Shown: piece after piece, positions 1-11,705 of the stretch | Position numbering within the stretch: position 1 is the first letter of the stretch | Layout: the number at the start of each line of letters is the position of its first letter | Assembly (NCBI RefSeq): GCF_905163445.1 | Contig: NC_053184.1 | Span: 7,440,001-7,504,000, forward strand | DNA: 64,000 nt | Direction of reading: 5' to 3' | Source of the DNA: Pararge aegeria | Taxonomy: Eukaryota > Arthropoda > Insecta > Lepidoptera > Nymphalidae | Notes under the pieces: model-generated | Seen by the model: the letters and a program-made list of their open reading frames with translations, nothing else | Database searches by the model: none | What the model was told of the DNA's origin: nothing | Position numbers and translations under genes: made by a program

Positions 1-97
1 ATTAAAAACGAACTTAACTGGGCACTGCGATAAATTGGACGATTTGTGTAGTTGTAGGTTAAGCTAAAGTTAAACTCAATACCGTGCTAAATTTATG

Positions 98-521
98 CTG
101 CCAAAGTCGTCAGCGAAAACGTGGTCGCTTACTATGGGCCTCATAAGAAGGCTCAGTCACTCAGCGAACAATCGAGAGAGCAATGTTGGGAGTACCTCTA
201 CGTTATCAGATCAGGAATGTGGAGATCCGTAGAAGAACCGGAGTTACCGACTTAGCTCAACGAGTCGCAAAGCTGAAGTGGAAATCGGCGGGGCTCATAG
301 CTCGGAGAACCGATGGACGTGGGGTTCCAAGGTGCTAGAATGGCGCCACCTACGTTTACCTGTAAACGCAGCGTTGGTCGGCCCCCAATGAGGTGGACAG
401 ACGACATCAAACGAAACGGCTCCCACCGCTCGAAACAAGGACCTTGGATTTTGGAACTCCCGACAAAATACATATGTTCAGCAGTGGACTTCAATCGGTT
501 GAAGTGATGATGATGATGATG
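98..521 (+). mobile_element. RTE-type LINE 3' fragment (dead)
   Basis: Translating this stretch in shifting frames gives the C-terminal end of the endonuclease-reverse transcriptase common in lepidopteran genomes: a KTWSLTMGLIRRL-like segment, then KLKWK, ARRTDGRWG, VGRPPMRWTDDIKR, and a tail that ends in a run of TGA triplets (505-521). The frame breaks several times, so nothing functional is encoded. It lies in the intron upstream of the sugar transporter exon at 578, in the same orientation. Assignment to the RTE clade is inference from the (TGA)n tail and the peptide motifs. Related fragments occur at 57400, 57835, 59655 (minus) and 63842 (minus). Confidence 0.7.
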
Positions 522-577
522 AAAATCGTAAGTGAAGCAAGAGATGAAAATTAAAATCAATATTCGTTTCTTTTCAG

Positions 578-2231
578 GCCTTCATAGCTTTTGGTTCCTT
601 CATGATGTCTTTTAGTGCGGGGGCGACGGCGGGAATCTCGGCAATCCTTATTCCGCAGTTACAAAATGAAAAAGGGCATAATAAATATCCACTTGAAATG
701 GAGTCTTGGCTGGGTATGTTTATATTGTTGTTATCTTATGTACCTAGTAATATTATTATCATCTTCAGCCTCTTAGAGTTCCATTACATGGTATAGGCCT
801 CTTTTTTCATAGAAGAGTAGATTTAAGAGCTAGATTTACCACACTACTAAAATTCGGCGTATATAGTAATCATTATTTTCATATCAAATCCTTTATTTCG
901 AAATATTAAAAAAATCTATAGCATTTTGTGATTTCTTCAACCATTGAGTCTTATATTTCTGACCATTGATGTTTTTTTTTTCAGCGGCCATAGCATCGCT
1001 AGCGTTAGTATTTGGAAATATGATATCTGGATATCTAATGGACAGACTCGGAAGAAGAGCGTCTCAAATATTATTATCAGTATTTTACATAGGAGGATGG
1101 ACAATTATTGGTTTTGCTGGCAACATACATTTTATATTGCTTGGAAGATTTATAACAGGATTCTGCCAAGGATGGCTAGGTCCTTTGGGGCCAGTTTTTG
1201 TCGGTGAAATAAGCTCACCCGCATACAGAGGATTGTTTTTGGCTGGCCTGTCTTTAAGTATAGCGTCCGGAGTATTTATGTCACATCTGTTTGGAACTTA
1301 TCTGCATTGGAGCCACGCTTCTCTGCTTTGCGGTGCATTTCCTTTGATTGGATGTATTATACTATATTTTGCACCAGAGTCACCCGCTTGGTTGGCATCA
1401 AAAAACCAAATTGAAAGGTGTATACAATCTTTTCAATGGTACAGAGGCACTAGCCCTGCGATGAAGCTGGAACTCGAGAAGATGATAGCAGACCAAACAA
1501 AAAAGAGGGAAGAAAAGAGCAAGATTAAAACACTAACAGATAACATAAAGAAACCTGAATTTTGGAAGCCGCTGTGTATAATGATAGTGTTCTTTATAGT
1601 TACCCAGTTATCTGGTATTAACGTCATATGTGCATACACCACCAATATAATGGAAGTACTAATAGGTACCGACAAGAACACATATGCTGCTATGCTAGCA
1701 ACTGATATTTTACGCGTAATTGCATTGGTTACAGCATGTATTTTACTGCGAAAAATAGGACGACGTCCCTTAGCTATTTTTAGTGGAGTTTTTACAACCC
1801 TATCCTTAATATCTCTAGCGTTTTATCTTTATCTTATTGAACTGCGTATTATAAGACATATATCTCCTTTTGTATCCTTAGGTTTAATGGCAATTTATGT
1901 ATTTGTGTCAAACTTAGGAATATCTCTACTACCTTGGAATATGGTTGGTGAATTGTTTGCCACTGAAACAAAGGGGTTGGGTTCTGGGATAAGCGTCATG
2001 ATGACTTCACTTTCCTATTTTGCGACGATCAAAACTGCTCCAGCTATGTTCCAAGGATTGGGTCATCACGGTACCTATTTGTTTTATGGCATTTCTACTC
2101 TATTAGGTACAATATTTTTATATTTTTATCTACCTGAGACTAGAGATAAAACTTTGTTGCAAATAGCGGAAGAGTTTAGGTATGGCAAAAAAGGCAAATC
2201 AAAAGAATTAACGAATTTAACAGCCGCCTGA
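578..2231 (+). CDS. MFS sugar transporter, facilitated trehalose/glucose transporter type (3' two exons, N-terminus missing)
   Basis: Two exons are visible: 578-713 and 985-2231, joined in phase (split Ala codon) across a 271-bp GT-AG intron, giving 460 residues and a TGA stop. The protein should be a 12-helix plasma-membrane carrier moving a sugar such as trehalose or glucose. Motifs in order: DRLGRR at residues 65-70 (loop 2-3), R100 and E120, PESPAWL at 176-182 (PESPRWL in most relatives, so the arginine is lost), QLSGIN at 253-258 before helix 7, RKIGRR at 301-306, PWNMVGE at 362-368 and PETRDKT at 429-435 after helix 12. The family is usually 450-500 residues, so only the cytosolic N-terminus and perhaps part of helix 1 are missing; they must lie upstream, possibly beyond the window. 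The exon 1 acceptor is tttcttttcag. The exact substrate cannot be read from sequence. Confidence 0.9.
714..984 (+). other. Intron of the sugar transporter gene
   Basis: The donor is G|GTATGT at 713/714 and the acceptor is a T-rich tract ending TCAG at 984. Phase 1 is preserved. The helix-2 segment WLA-AIAS that runs across the joint matches the conserved SW(I/L)AS region of the family, which supports this splice over reading through. Confidence 0.85.
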
Positions 2232-2602
2232 TTATGAGTTGTTTCAAGTAGGTGACATGGTGATAAAGGAATATAAGAATTTTAAAATATTAGTCATAAT
2301 AACATGGTCATTCCATTATGTTAAGACGTATTATATTTTAAGTAGAAAGCAAATTTTAGAAATGCTGCAAAAGCATGGTAAGTTTGACTACATTTTTACG
2401 AAATTCTTTAACGATATAGTAAGAAGGTACCTGTATCTAATTAATATACATTATTTCATTATGTAATCAAGAAACATATTGTAACTGTCAGATACATTAT
2501 TATTACTACTTAACCTAGTGAGATAAAATCATGCACCAAAGGACATTGTTACACATTTTTAAGTTTTATTGATTATTACAAATTGATATTAAATCTAATA
2601 AA
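2232..2602 (+). other. 3' UTR of the sugar transporter with candidate poly(A) signal
   Basis: AT-rich sequence follows the stop codon. An AATAAA hexamer lies at 2597-2602. Open frames in this stretch have no recognisable protein features and read as untranslated sequence. The cleavage site itself is inferred. Confidence 0.45.
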
Positions 2603-3966
2603 TAGTGTAGTGATAAAACTAGATATCAATTAGGATGTTTTCATTCAGTTTCCAAATTATGTAGCTACTTATTCGAGGTCAAATACATTAACTTTTAATA
2701 GTAACCTTCAATGCGATAAGATTAGTGCATCGGATAATTTATCAAAATCACTATTATTGATAGTTTAGAATACTAAGACACGATTATTTTTCTTGAAAAT
2801 GATAGAATGGGCCATTTGTTTATCAAGGGGTAGTTGGTTATGCATCGGTGCCCTATTCGCTTATAAAAACCTGAAGTCTATTTCACAGTACGTTAGAGAC
2901 GGACAAGTGGCACGCGTCGTCGCTAAATTACAAACATCTTCCTGTTTTGACACGTGTATATAACCTTTTAAGTGCACACTCCACGATGATTCGCTAACAT
3001 CTGTGAACCACTTCTTCGGAAACCAAAAATTCCCACGTTGGATGAAACGCGACGGGTTTTTGTCAGAAACAAAAAAATCAGGAAAACAGCTGGAGAGTGC
3101 CTACGGTGAACGTCTATTTTAAGACAACCTCCATTCACGGAGATAGTTTAAGGAACAAAATGAGAAGATTAAACCTAAGTTAAGTTTTAAAGTCGTTTAA
3201 CAAACTTTATTTAGGAAACAGATGAGTTTTGTGCACTTGAGTATTTTATAGCGTTTATAATGCAATTCTCTTAACAATGACATATATATATGTTTGTCTC
3301 GCAAAGTCGCCGTTAGTTACGTATAATGGACGTAATGATCTTTTTACGTAACCTTGTCAAACTCAAAGTTTTGCTTTAAAAAGACCGAGATGTTTTGAAC
3401 AAAAATCTATTTACAAGCTGACTTAGTATGCTTATACTACGAACCAAAATACATCAAATGATTAAAATAGTACCTACAGTTCAAAAAATGAAAAGAATTT
3501 GAAATTATTAATGAGACGAATAAAAAAATGCGTGGGATAGCAAAAAAAAGAAGGCTAATAAAATCGAAATCGGAAAACGAAAACTTTTATAAGGAAGCTT
3601 AGGGAACGCGTTAAAATTACCTTTTATTTCCACGTCAAGTAGTTCCTGTGCTTTCATTTGTTTATTCCATTGTGCGTAATGCATATCATATCATAGTCTA
3701 TGCGATGGTTCGCTTGGAGCGGAACGAATATTTAATAATAAGACACGTGGCAGAACGGAAACTGTACACGTGTTATCAATTAGAGTGGAATGGTATAAAA
3801 AATTTAGAATAATCCAAATGCTCACCCTTAAGTGGGCGGAGTTGTTAACAAAACACAAGCAGGGTTTTATTGAAAACTTTGTTGACCTATCACGATTGTA
3901 CGGCGAACTAACTGTTACCCGATTCTTCGACTATAATGTATCCCATATACATTTTTTTTCACTACA
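2603..3966. other. Intergenic, nothing recognised
   Basis: AT-rich sequence with frequent stops in all frames. A few CACGTG hexamers occur (for example near 2951, 3744 and 3768) but there is no gene structure or repeat I can identify. Confidence 0.5.
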
Positions 3967-4070
3967 AGTTAGCCCTTGTCTGCAATCTCAGATGGCAAAT
4001 GATGATGTAGTCTAAAGTGGTGACAGGCTAACCTGTAAGAGGTATGGCAGCCATATTAAACCCATACCTC
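3967..4070 (+). repeat. Fragment of an interspersed repeat (SINE-tail family, 'family B')
   Basis: It carries the pattern ctgcaatctcagatgg, then gatgatg-agtctaa, then caggctaacctgtaag. The same pattern recurs at 12442 (minus), 35240 (minus), 45628, 55085 and 59405. At 55085-55252 it is joined to a tRNA-like head, so I infer that the family is a tRNA-derived SINE. This copy is truncated. Confidence 0.5.
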
Positions 4071-4739
4071 AAAAATCTCAAAATTAGGTCGTCAAATAGA
4101 GGTCCCAAATTTTCTTCTTGCCAAATTATGTTATGTCCGTTTAACTGATATTTTGTTTAGGCATAGTACCTAGTCTCCAATCTTGCTGCCAATGCCGCCT
4201 TGAAGTAAACTTTTATATATTTTAGGGCTTTAAAACAGAAGTTTGCAAATTTTTTGGTGCTTGAAGTGATCTTGCATGTAGTTCAAGGCGCCATAATTAG
4301 AGGATACTGTAATAATGGTTATATTTAATAACAGCATGGTTCCTAGATTCTTTCCAATTTAAAAAGTATCCTACGTTCATTTCGAGGGCGCAAGCTATAT
4401 CTATATTTCATGAAGTTCGTGTAACTGTTGAACCGAATATAACGATATGTAACAAACACTTTTTGGAATTTATAATAATTGTATGTCTCTGTATAAACAT
4501 TTTAGATGAAGATAACAACTACCAATTATCATCTTGTTTCAATTAAATGAAGTTTCCAACTTTGTTTTGCTGAACGTAGTATATTCCTATTCACCATATT
4601 GCGCAATGATTTGTACTTTGTATGTAATACATAATGTTTCATCATCTAATATTATTATCGTCCTCATACACTTAGATAGTGTAGTTTTCTAAGATAAAGA
4701 TTTACAAAAAACAGCTTTTCTGTAAATCTTTATGCAAAG

Positions 4740-4858
4740 AAATAGTTTGCATCCTTGAGACGGCTATACGCTAAAAAATTATCCCGGGAAAATAAAGGGT
4801 TCCTACAGGATTTTTATAACCCAAAAGGAACGCAGATGAAGTTTCGTGCAACAGCTAG
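4740..4858 (+). mobile_element. Helitron 3' end fragment
   Basis: The segment ends gcaacagCTAG followed by T, preceded by a degenerate GC-rich hairpin region (cgcagatgaagtttcgtgc). That is the 3' terminus typical of lepidopteran non-autonomous Helitrons, which insert between A and T. The 5' TC terminus was not located. Confidence 0.45.
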
Positions 4859-5959
4859 TTAGTAATTGCCTAATAGATATATTAGATTGAATAAATTGTT
4901 TCATGTGTTCTCCAAGATGAAACAACGCAATTTTACTAACATCGGGGATTGAGTCGTCTCAGCCTACGGTGCTTGATCTTGATATACCCGTAGTTTGTGC
5001 AGTTTGTACATTATATTTAATACCAAAATAATACAGAATATTAATTGTAGGACATAGGAAATGACAGCAGCATACGGGATATTATAAAATCGATTTAGCT
5101 ATTCAGGAAATGGTTTCTACCTATATGTAGATTTTACATATTTCTTGGGTTCCGTTGTCGACAACTGTTACTGTGTGATAGTTTCGCAATATACCTGTCT
5201 GTCCTTCCGAGGCTTACCTCGTATAATGGAATAAAAAGTTAAAAAAACCATTTTATTGAGGATACCTCTAATAATATGATTAGTTTTTTTTTATTTTCAT
5301 CTATCGTAATATAGTTTGTGGGGTCGAAACTAAAATAAAGCCAAGTTGAACCAGCCTCATAGTCATTGCAAAAAACTGATAGAGTTAACTCGTATGGCGT
5401 AAAGACGTATGATTTTAATTGAAAATTACTTAGATGAAGTTGTTAAGTACATGAACTATGTAAAACGATGGAATAATAACACTAGTATAAAAATCAACAA
5501 GACCGGTTTTTTTAAATTTAATTCGACCAATTTACAAGTTTACGTTTAAGTGCTCTTTTGAAATACATTATGTTAAGTAGACAAGTTACCTTAGGTACAT
5601 GTTTTTAAGAGTTCCGCAGATACCTAGGTACTATTACATTATTCTTTGTAATCGTTTTAGAACGAAATAATATCTTATACTTATCGTCTTATTGTGATGA
5701 ATAGATGTTGTTTTAATAAACGCACTGGAAAATTACTCGTAATTAAATGTAAACATATTTATATTGGAGATAAAAAATTAGTCCAATATCATCCATTCGC
5801 TGAAAGAATGCGTTCCTGTCAGTCAGTTGGTCATAATATAAAAAAAAAATTACTTATATTATAACTGCAATAGTGTTTTCGTTTTTATCCTGCCTTTACG
5901 CACTAACTATGCAACCATTCGACTAGATTTTTCAAATAGAGTTAGTAGAAATTACGAAG
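4859..5959. other. Intergenic, nothing recognised
   Basis: AT-rich sequence without a convincing exon, RNA gene or repeat family. Confidence 0.45.
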
Positions 5960-6058
5960 AGTAACATCGGATACTTTTTATTCCAGGAAAGCGAAAGATC
6001 CCACGGGATTTGTTTTAAACCATAGAATACGCGGACGAAGAACGCGGCCAGCAGCTAG
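5960..6058 (+). mobile_element. Helitron 3' end fragment
   Basis: It contains tacgcggacgaagaacgcgg, in which CGCG arms can form the subterminal hairpin, then ccagcagCTAG followed by T. This is the same terminus type as at 4858. The 5' boundary is not determined, so the element may be truncated or a hybrid. Confidence 0.5.
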
Positions 6059-6305
6059 TAATATAATAATTACAGTTGATATGACCTAAACACCGTTATA
6101 TGAGGTTTAAAAAAATTAGTTATCTCCTTTATTTTCCAATAAATTTAGTGTATAAATTAAAATATAAGTATAAATAGTTAAAATGTCTGTAAATAAAATA
6201 TTAGCAAAGCGAAATAAAAACAATTGTAATATTTGTATCGCAAAGTAAGACACCTCCAAGTTACAATGCCGATCTTGTGCCTGTCCATACACATTTCCAT
6301 CCGTC

Positions 6306-6442
6306 CGTTATATAATTGCCAGTGTTTTTGTTAACTTGTCATCATTTTGTTATTTGAAAATTATTTAAATTTCAAATAACAAAAGTTAACAAAAAGAGCC
6401 AGAAGATGACAAGTTAACAAAAACACTGGCAATTATATAACG
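6306..6442. repeat. Near-complete palindromic foldback element
   Basis: The outer arms 6306-6343 and 6405-6442 are perfect inverted copies over 38 bp. Inside them a second perfect inverted pair lies at 6345-6359 and 6370-6384 (15 bp). No clear target duplication flanks it. It may be a MITE/foldback element or an inverted duplication. Confidence 0.8.
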
Positions 6443-6849
6443 CGTGTTGCGTCCGGGGTTACATACGTAGGTACGATACATTAAATTAACAGTAGTAACT
6501 TGAAAATTATTAGCATATACAATTTGTAAATATAAAATTAAATTTTGTGATTGTAAATAAAGTGATATTAAGTTGGTTTCTCTTAAGTTTTTATTGCTTT
6601 ATGCCTTCCTGGTAAGTATAATAAAATAAACTTTGATTATTGACTTCAACAGTCAAAGCCAAAGTAATTCCGATTGCAAGCGTGTTGTGCAATTTAAGTA
6701 CTCCTTTAAAACAACTACACAATCAAAGTAAGCAAACATCTTTAAGGTCATTTATCATTACCATACGTATATTGTAGCACAAGTAAAACCACGGTATCGC
6801 GCTGTCATAAGATTGATCGATTTGATACTCTAGCTGTTTATTATATATT

Positions 6850-7490
6850 TGAATAATCCAGGGGGAACCGTTAGTTTTCACGGGATAGGTAACGTAGGTG
6901 ATTGCCGTGATTAGGTAACGCAGGCTATATTTTAAATCTTCCGGGAACTGGAATCTTATGTACGTCTCTAGGATGCCAGCTATAAGCGCCCAATTTCACG
7001 AAGATTGGTGCACTGGTTTTAAAATTTCGAAAATCTTAATTTTGATTGAGCGCGCTAAGTTACCAGTCGATTTAGTAAAATCTGTTGGCATATCATTGGA
7101 AAGCCCAATTCTTGAGATTATAGGTATGCTAATGAAAATGCAGCTTATGGGCATTTTGCTGAGTTTTGGCGAGTGTTTGGGCGAAGGAATGAGTAAGGTA
7201 GAGTTCGCTTTGATGATAACATCGGAATTGGCATGCTAATGAAAAAGATACGGTGCTGTATAGTAGAGCAACGGGATGGCGATGAAACGCGGTGGATCGT
7301 AGTATGAAACTTTGCAGATGCAGGAGAATCTGAAACTGAGTTTTAACGAAATGTTTAAAAGTCACCATTTTCATTCTCGCAGCAAGATTGTGATGATAAA
7401 ACAATTGGCTGATGACAAAGGTACGAACCTGAAGAGTCGAGCAACAGGCGCGGATGCAACGCGGTGGGTCGTAGAGTAAAACTTTCTATG
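6850..7490 (+). repeat. Repeat-like stretch with a 47-bp degenerate direct duplication
   Basis: The segments 7266-7312 and 7439-7485 are similar: both run from gagcaac through aacgcggtgg to aaaacttt or gaaacttt, offset by 173 bp. The preceding part (6855-7010) has phrases such as cacgaagattggtg that look like the inside of a decayed Helitron or LINE. A 93-codon open frame (6958-7239) shows no family features. Confidence 0.3.
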
Positions 7491-8074
7491 GGAGTTTACT
7501 ACACCGGGAAATCGCTAGCGAGTATTTGACATATATCAACAGGGGTCAAGGGTTTTACTGCAAGCTTTGTGCAGTCGAACATTCAGGTATAGGTATACGT
7601 TAGTCTGCTTGGACACTCCAGATGGTGAAGCCGTTGATGTACGTCCACAGAAAATAATGGTAATATAGCAGTTTCCTAAATTGCTTAAGTGAGTTTAATT
7701 ATTTCACAGCCGTGAATTGTATTTAGATTTCGGATTAGCATAAGTAGGTATCTTTGTTTTTTTAACGAGGTTATTCGTCTATACTATACAGGTAAGGATC
7801 ATCAGTTGTCCTTTTAGTTGAATATGGAGTTTGAAAAAATTATGAATGAGCAAGTTAAAGATATTGGATACCAGTTCCGTTGCACATTACTCACTTAAAT
7901 TAACTAAAGAGATAGCGCTGTCCTTTTCAAAAAAGGACATAGTATAAAATATGGCTCTACTTTTCGATATGTCAATTTTAGTTCAGTGATTTGAGTACAA
8001 CAAAGTCGGCATTAGTTACCTATATAATTTTAAGTTTGGATGCTTCACTATTCCATTTTTCTCGTATCTTATTT
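7491..8074. other. Intergenic, nothing recognised
   Basis: AT-rich sequence between the duplicated stretch and the SINE at 8075, with no supported feature. Confidence 0.4.
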
Positions 8075-8339
8075 GCAGTGGGCAGCGACCCTGCTTTCTG
8101 AGTCCAAGGCCGTGGGTTCGATTCCCACAACTGGAAAATGTTTGTGTGATGAACATAAATGTTTTTCAGTGTCTGGGTGTATATCTGTATATTATAAGTA
8201 TTTATGTATATTATTAATAAGAATATTCATTAGTCATTTTAGTACCCATAACACAAGCTACGCTTACTTTGGGGCTAGATGGCGAGGTGTGTATTGATGT
8301 AGTATATTTATTTATTTATAAAATAAAATTATAAAACGA
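8075..8339 (+). mobile_element. tRNA-derived SINE, family A (Metulj-like?)
   Basis: It begins gcagtgggcagcgaccctgc and carries a B-box-like gggttcgattccc, followed by the conserved body (tttttcagtgtctgggtgt, then acaagctacgcttactttgg, then gatggcga) and an AT-rich tail near 8300-8339. Other copies in this window: 13124-13398, 16790-16920, 34365-34616 and 40378-40622, all minus. The name Metulj, a SINE family described in Heliconius, is a guess from memory. Confidence 0.7.
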
Positions 8340-9216
8340 AAGTATGTTTGTAGGTTCTTTAAAGCAATAACAAATAAAAGATCCGCGTGATTTTGCACAT
8401 AAATATTTAAACGAGTTGGAGAGTAGCAAAGGTTACTTTTTTATCAAGAGAAAACGATTCCACGCTGAATAAATCGTAATGCCAAACGCTAGCATGATAC
8501 AAGTTAAAAATAATAGGTATCTGGATTAAGTATTAAAAATGATAAGACAATAATATCATGGAACTGTCCACAAAACACAACTTTTGAATCCCTAAAAGGA
8601 TTTCTACAGATTCAATGCGTGGCCTTTGCAATAACACAAAAATAACACTCGTTCCGAATTTGATACGAGCAAATGCATTTTAATAATTTAAATGTTTAGC
8701 CCGACATGTGCACGTGAAGAGGAAACATGGTTGAATTATGCGTATACGTGTATAAGTAGAGACATTATATGCAACACGGTCTCGTGATTCCAGACCGGAG
8801 ATATGTACGATTGGGGTGCCGCAAGGGTGCTTTAGGATATTGTTGGTGTGCAATTCAAAGCATTTCGTAGCTGTGTAGGAACTAAGTTATTTGTAGCTTT
8901 CGAAATAATCTATCTTTCCAGTGCTTATGTTTGACATATTTCGTGCAGACCGCGCGTGTCCGCGCGTATGATAAACATGTTTGACATCACATGTTTGTAA
9001 TCTATGACATCGAAACCTTACTGGGCAGAAGAAACCTTAGGTTTATGAAGTGGGTAAATAACACTGATAGTGGTAAATAATTAAACTTTTTAAATTCATA
9101 ACTTGATGTATCCCATATATTTTATTAAATTGATTAGCATTTTAACAAAGTTACTGATAATTATTCCTATTTAATTAATAAATACTTTTCAAGAAATAAT
9201 TAAAATTATATTTGAT
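8340..9216. other. Intergenic, nothing recognised
   Basis: AT-rich. Short sequence features such as gtgcacgtg near 8706 occur, but no gene or repeat can be supported. Confidence 0.4.
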
Positions 9217-9523
9217 TCACAGCCAATGTTCAAGACATTTTTTTGGTGGGTAATATGAAATAAATACGGGTGCATTTACACTTGCGGCCCCGATTTCTGA
9301 CGTGATCCAGACGTTGACCCTTACCACGTTCACGGGGGCGTTCGGACTAAACAAAGATTTGTACAAAATTCCACCAACAGTCAGATTAACGTCGAACCGA
9401 GCCGAAGTCCGAGTCCTCGCAGGAGGCACCCTCTGGTCGACTTCTCCCACTAGCAACCCCTCAGGTGGTTATTGGCAAGTGTTCACCCGAAAAAGAAAAA
9501 TAATACACTTCAATCTTGCATGA
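9217..9523. other. GC-richer segment open on both strands, unassigned
   Basis: An open frame on the minus strand (9217-9456, 79 codons) and one on the plus strand (9302-9523) overlap. Base composition is clearly higher in GC than the flanks. I do not recognise either product. It may be a repeat fragment, because no splice signals frame it cleanly. Confidence 0.2.
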
Positions 9524-10329
9524 GACTCTGAAATGAAGAAAAATGAAGAAATGAAAATAAAATATTTCAACATCACTGTAGTGTCATTTTCGTTACATAA
9601 GAGGGAAGAAAGGTTATATAGCGTTCAGAGAAGGAGAAAAAAAGAGAGATTCAAGATGTATATTAGGACAATATTTTGTATAGAGTTTATTTAATAAAAT
9701 TCTACATTCTACAACGTACATTATTTTTTGATTTTGATGTGTATTCATTCGTAAGTTTTTTTGAACTTCCAAATGTTCGTATAGAAAATATTATGTTCGT
9801 GATATGCAGTACTTTGCAAAATATGGTTTAGGTTTGTTTTGTATTATCTTTAATTAGTACTCCGTACTAGAATTTGACTAATGAAATAGAATAGGTTAAA
9901 GTACTTGCTTATCAATATTAATAGTAAGTACCAAATATTGCGATTTGATTTGATGTCGCGTTTCGTCGCTCGGGTCATCGGGTCATGTCTGTTGACTTGT
10001 AAGTATGTTTCCACCCGTAATTATCTCTACCCTGGTTCTACCAACACGTGTTTATTAACTGCGTCGCAAAGAACTTGTATCATACGTTGTCACTCAAGCA
10101 CTTCGCTTAAACACGTGTATTGCATAAGACATAATAAGGGGTTCCGAAATAGAACAAAGTCATGTGTGATTTAACCAGGAAATGAGATAACATGGTAACT
10201 TTTTGAACTTAAAAATATAATGAGTGGAAGTTTTAGCATATATGTATTGGGTATTTTATATGTCGAATTCATTCTATGTTAGGTAGATACTTATGATGCG
10301 CACATTACATGAAAAATTTGTACATGGTA
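9524..10329. other. Intergenic, nothing recognised
   Basis: AT-rich, with two CACGTG hexamers near 10046 and 10112. The open frame at 9905-10174 shows no domain or signal I can identify. Confidence 0.4.
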
Positions 10330-10445
10330 GTAAGATGATTGCGAGAACTTAGAACTAAAGCTACGAGGGTTCAAACGCGCCCCGTCTTGGAAGAAGCCCG
10401 CAACAAACTTCACTGGGTCTTGTTTTTGTTATCACCATCTCACAT
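10330..10445 (-). mobile_element. 3' part of a non-LTR retrotransposon
   Basis: Read on the minus strand it contains cgggcttcttccaagacggg, then accctcgtagctttag and a degenerate trailer. The same accctcgtagctttag trailer occurs in the (TTTGAC)n-tailed element at 28395-28541. Clade (Jockey or CR1-like) is inference. Confidence 0.5.
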
Positions 10446-11623
10446 TGTCATTTAAAATAATAAGAAGATCAAGCCTGGTTACTGCAATAATTCACACCCA
10501 AGTTTTTTTATCAGTTATGTAATAGTTTATACTATAATAGGACTTTTCTATAAGCTTACCTAAATTATTTAACTTAATTCAAATCCATTAAGCCTTAGGT
10601 CTTTAGTTATAATTTATTATGGTTGAGTAACAAAGATAAATGTCTTTACTAACTTCGACAACTATGCAAATAGTTACGTACATATATATGAAATATATGG
10701 AAATATCTTTCTGAGATTTTGAAACGACTGGGTTGACATTCACCTCATTTATGATTATATATATGTACCTAAACAAAGGCATAAAACAAACGCACTTTAA
10801 AAACTCCTTGTCTAATAAAACTAAGGCTAGTTTTCATCTCTGATTAGAAATATAAATAAAAAAAACCAAAAACTAAAGCCAATTTCGATGGAGGATGAAT
10901 GTTTTAGTCTACTTTGTGCTGCGGAAAACAGGAAAACGAATGTCTGATTGTTTCTTTATCATAATTCTATTAACATATCGACCAGTACTCTTACGCGAAA
11001 CCTTACTTTGCCCGATCGAAATCGAGGAGTAGTAAAAATCGGAGTAAAATGGGTTTTATTCATATTGTGTTAAAGCTCAAATTTGCCTAATAATTTTTAG
11101 GTCGGGCTTTTGACAGAACGTTTGTGAAGTAGAACACAGAAGTAAAGGACTTGCGACCCTAAAACGACAAACATTAGGTCCGTTGGATTTCGACGATACG
11201 GAGTTTAATGCGCTAAGATTTCAGTACACGTATAAAATTTGTGCGCTCGCAATCGAGGAGTCGTTTTCGAGTATGGAAATACTCGAACATAACAGTAAAA
11301 TGTATCTTATTCATGTTAAAGCTATTGCCTATAATTCTTCAACTAGGGCGTTTGGCAGAACGTTTGTAAAATAATCTAAAAAAAGTAATGTTAGGTCTAT
11401 TTTACTTTAAAGGTAAATAGTTGGATGTGCGAAATAGACGCTTCGATTGCGCTTTACGATCAGAATTTGTAAAACTTTACAATAATTGCAAGCTATTATT
11501 TAAATGTCTAATTTAAAAAAAGTTCTCAATTTATTTTCACTGGGTTTCATAACATATATAAGTTTTATTATCTGTGTTATATTTAAATATTTAAAAAACA
11601 ACAGCAATAGTGTAGGTTTTCTG
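10446..11623. other. Intergenic, nothing recognised
   Basis: AT-rich. The phrase aggcgtttggcagaacgtttgt-like occurs twice (about 11104 and 11345), suggesting a small degenerate direct duplication of about 240 bp. No gene. Confidence 0.35.
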
Positions 11624-11705
11624 GTTTTGCTTCGCTATCTTTATTCTATTCTCTAGGTATACTTACATATACCTAGAGAATAGAATAAAGATAGCGAAGC
11701 AAAAC
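11624..11705. repeat. Perfect 37-bp hairpin with 8-nt loop
   Basis: Arms 11624-11660 and 11669-11705 are perfect inverted copies around the loop acttacat. A transcript from either strand would fold into an uninterrupted 37-bp stem. It could be a young inverted duplication or a small-RNA precursor, and the sequence alone does not decide. Confidence 0.85.

Noticed and set aside
313..507. Host gene reading VGRPPMRWTDDIKR
   Set aside because: The peptide is the well-known LINE reverse transcriptase C-terminus, and frames are broken.
2239..2466. Small ORF after the transporter
   Set aside because: It lies in the 3' UTR position, has AT-rich codons and no domain or signal features.
10040..10120. 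Paired CACGTG sites as a circadian or bHLH-PAS enhancer
   Set aside because: The hexamer occurs several times by chance in 64 kb, and no promoter is nearby.
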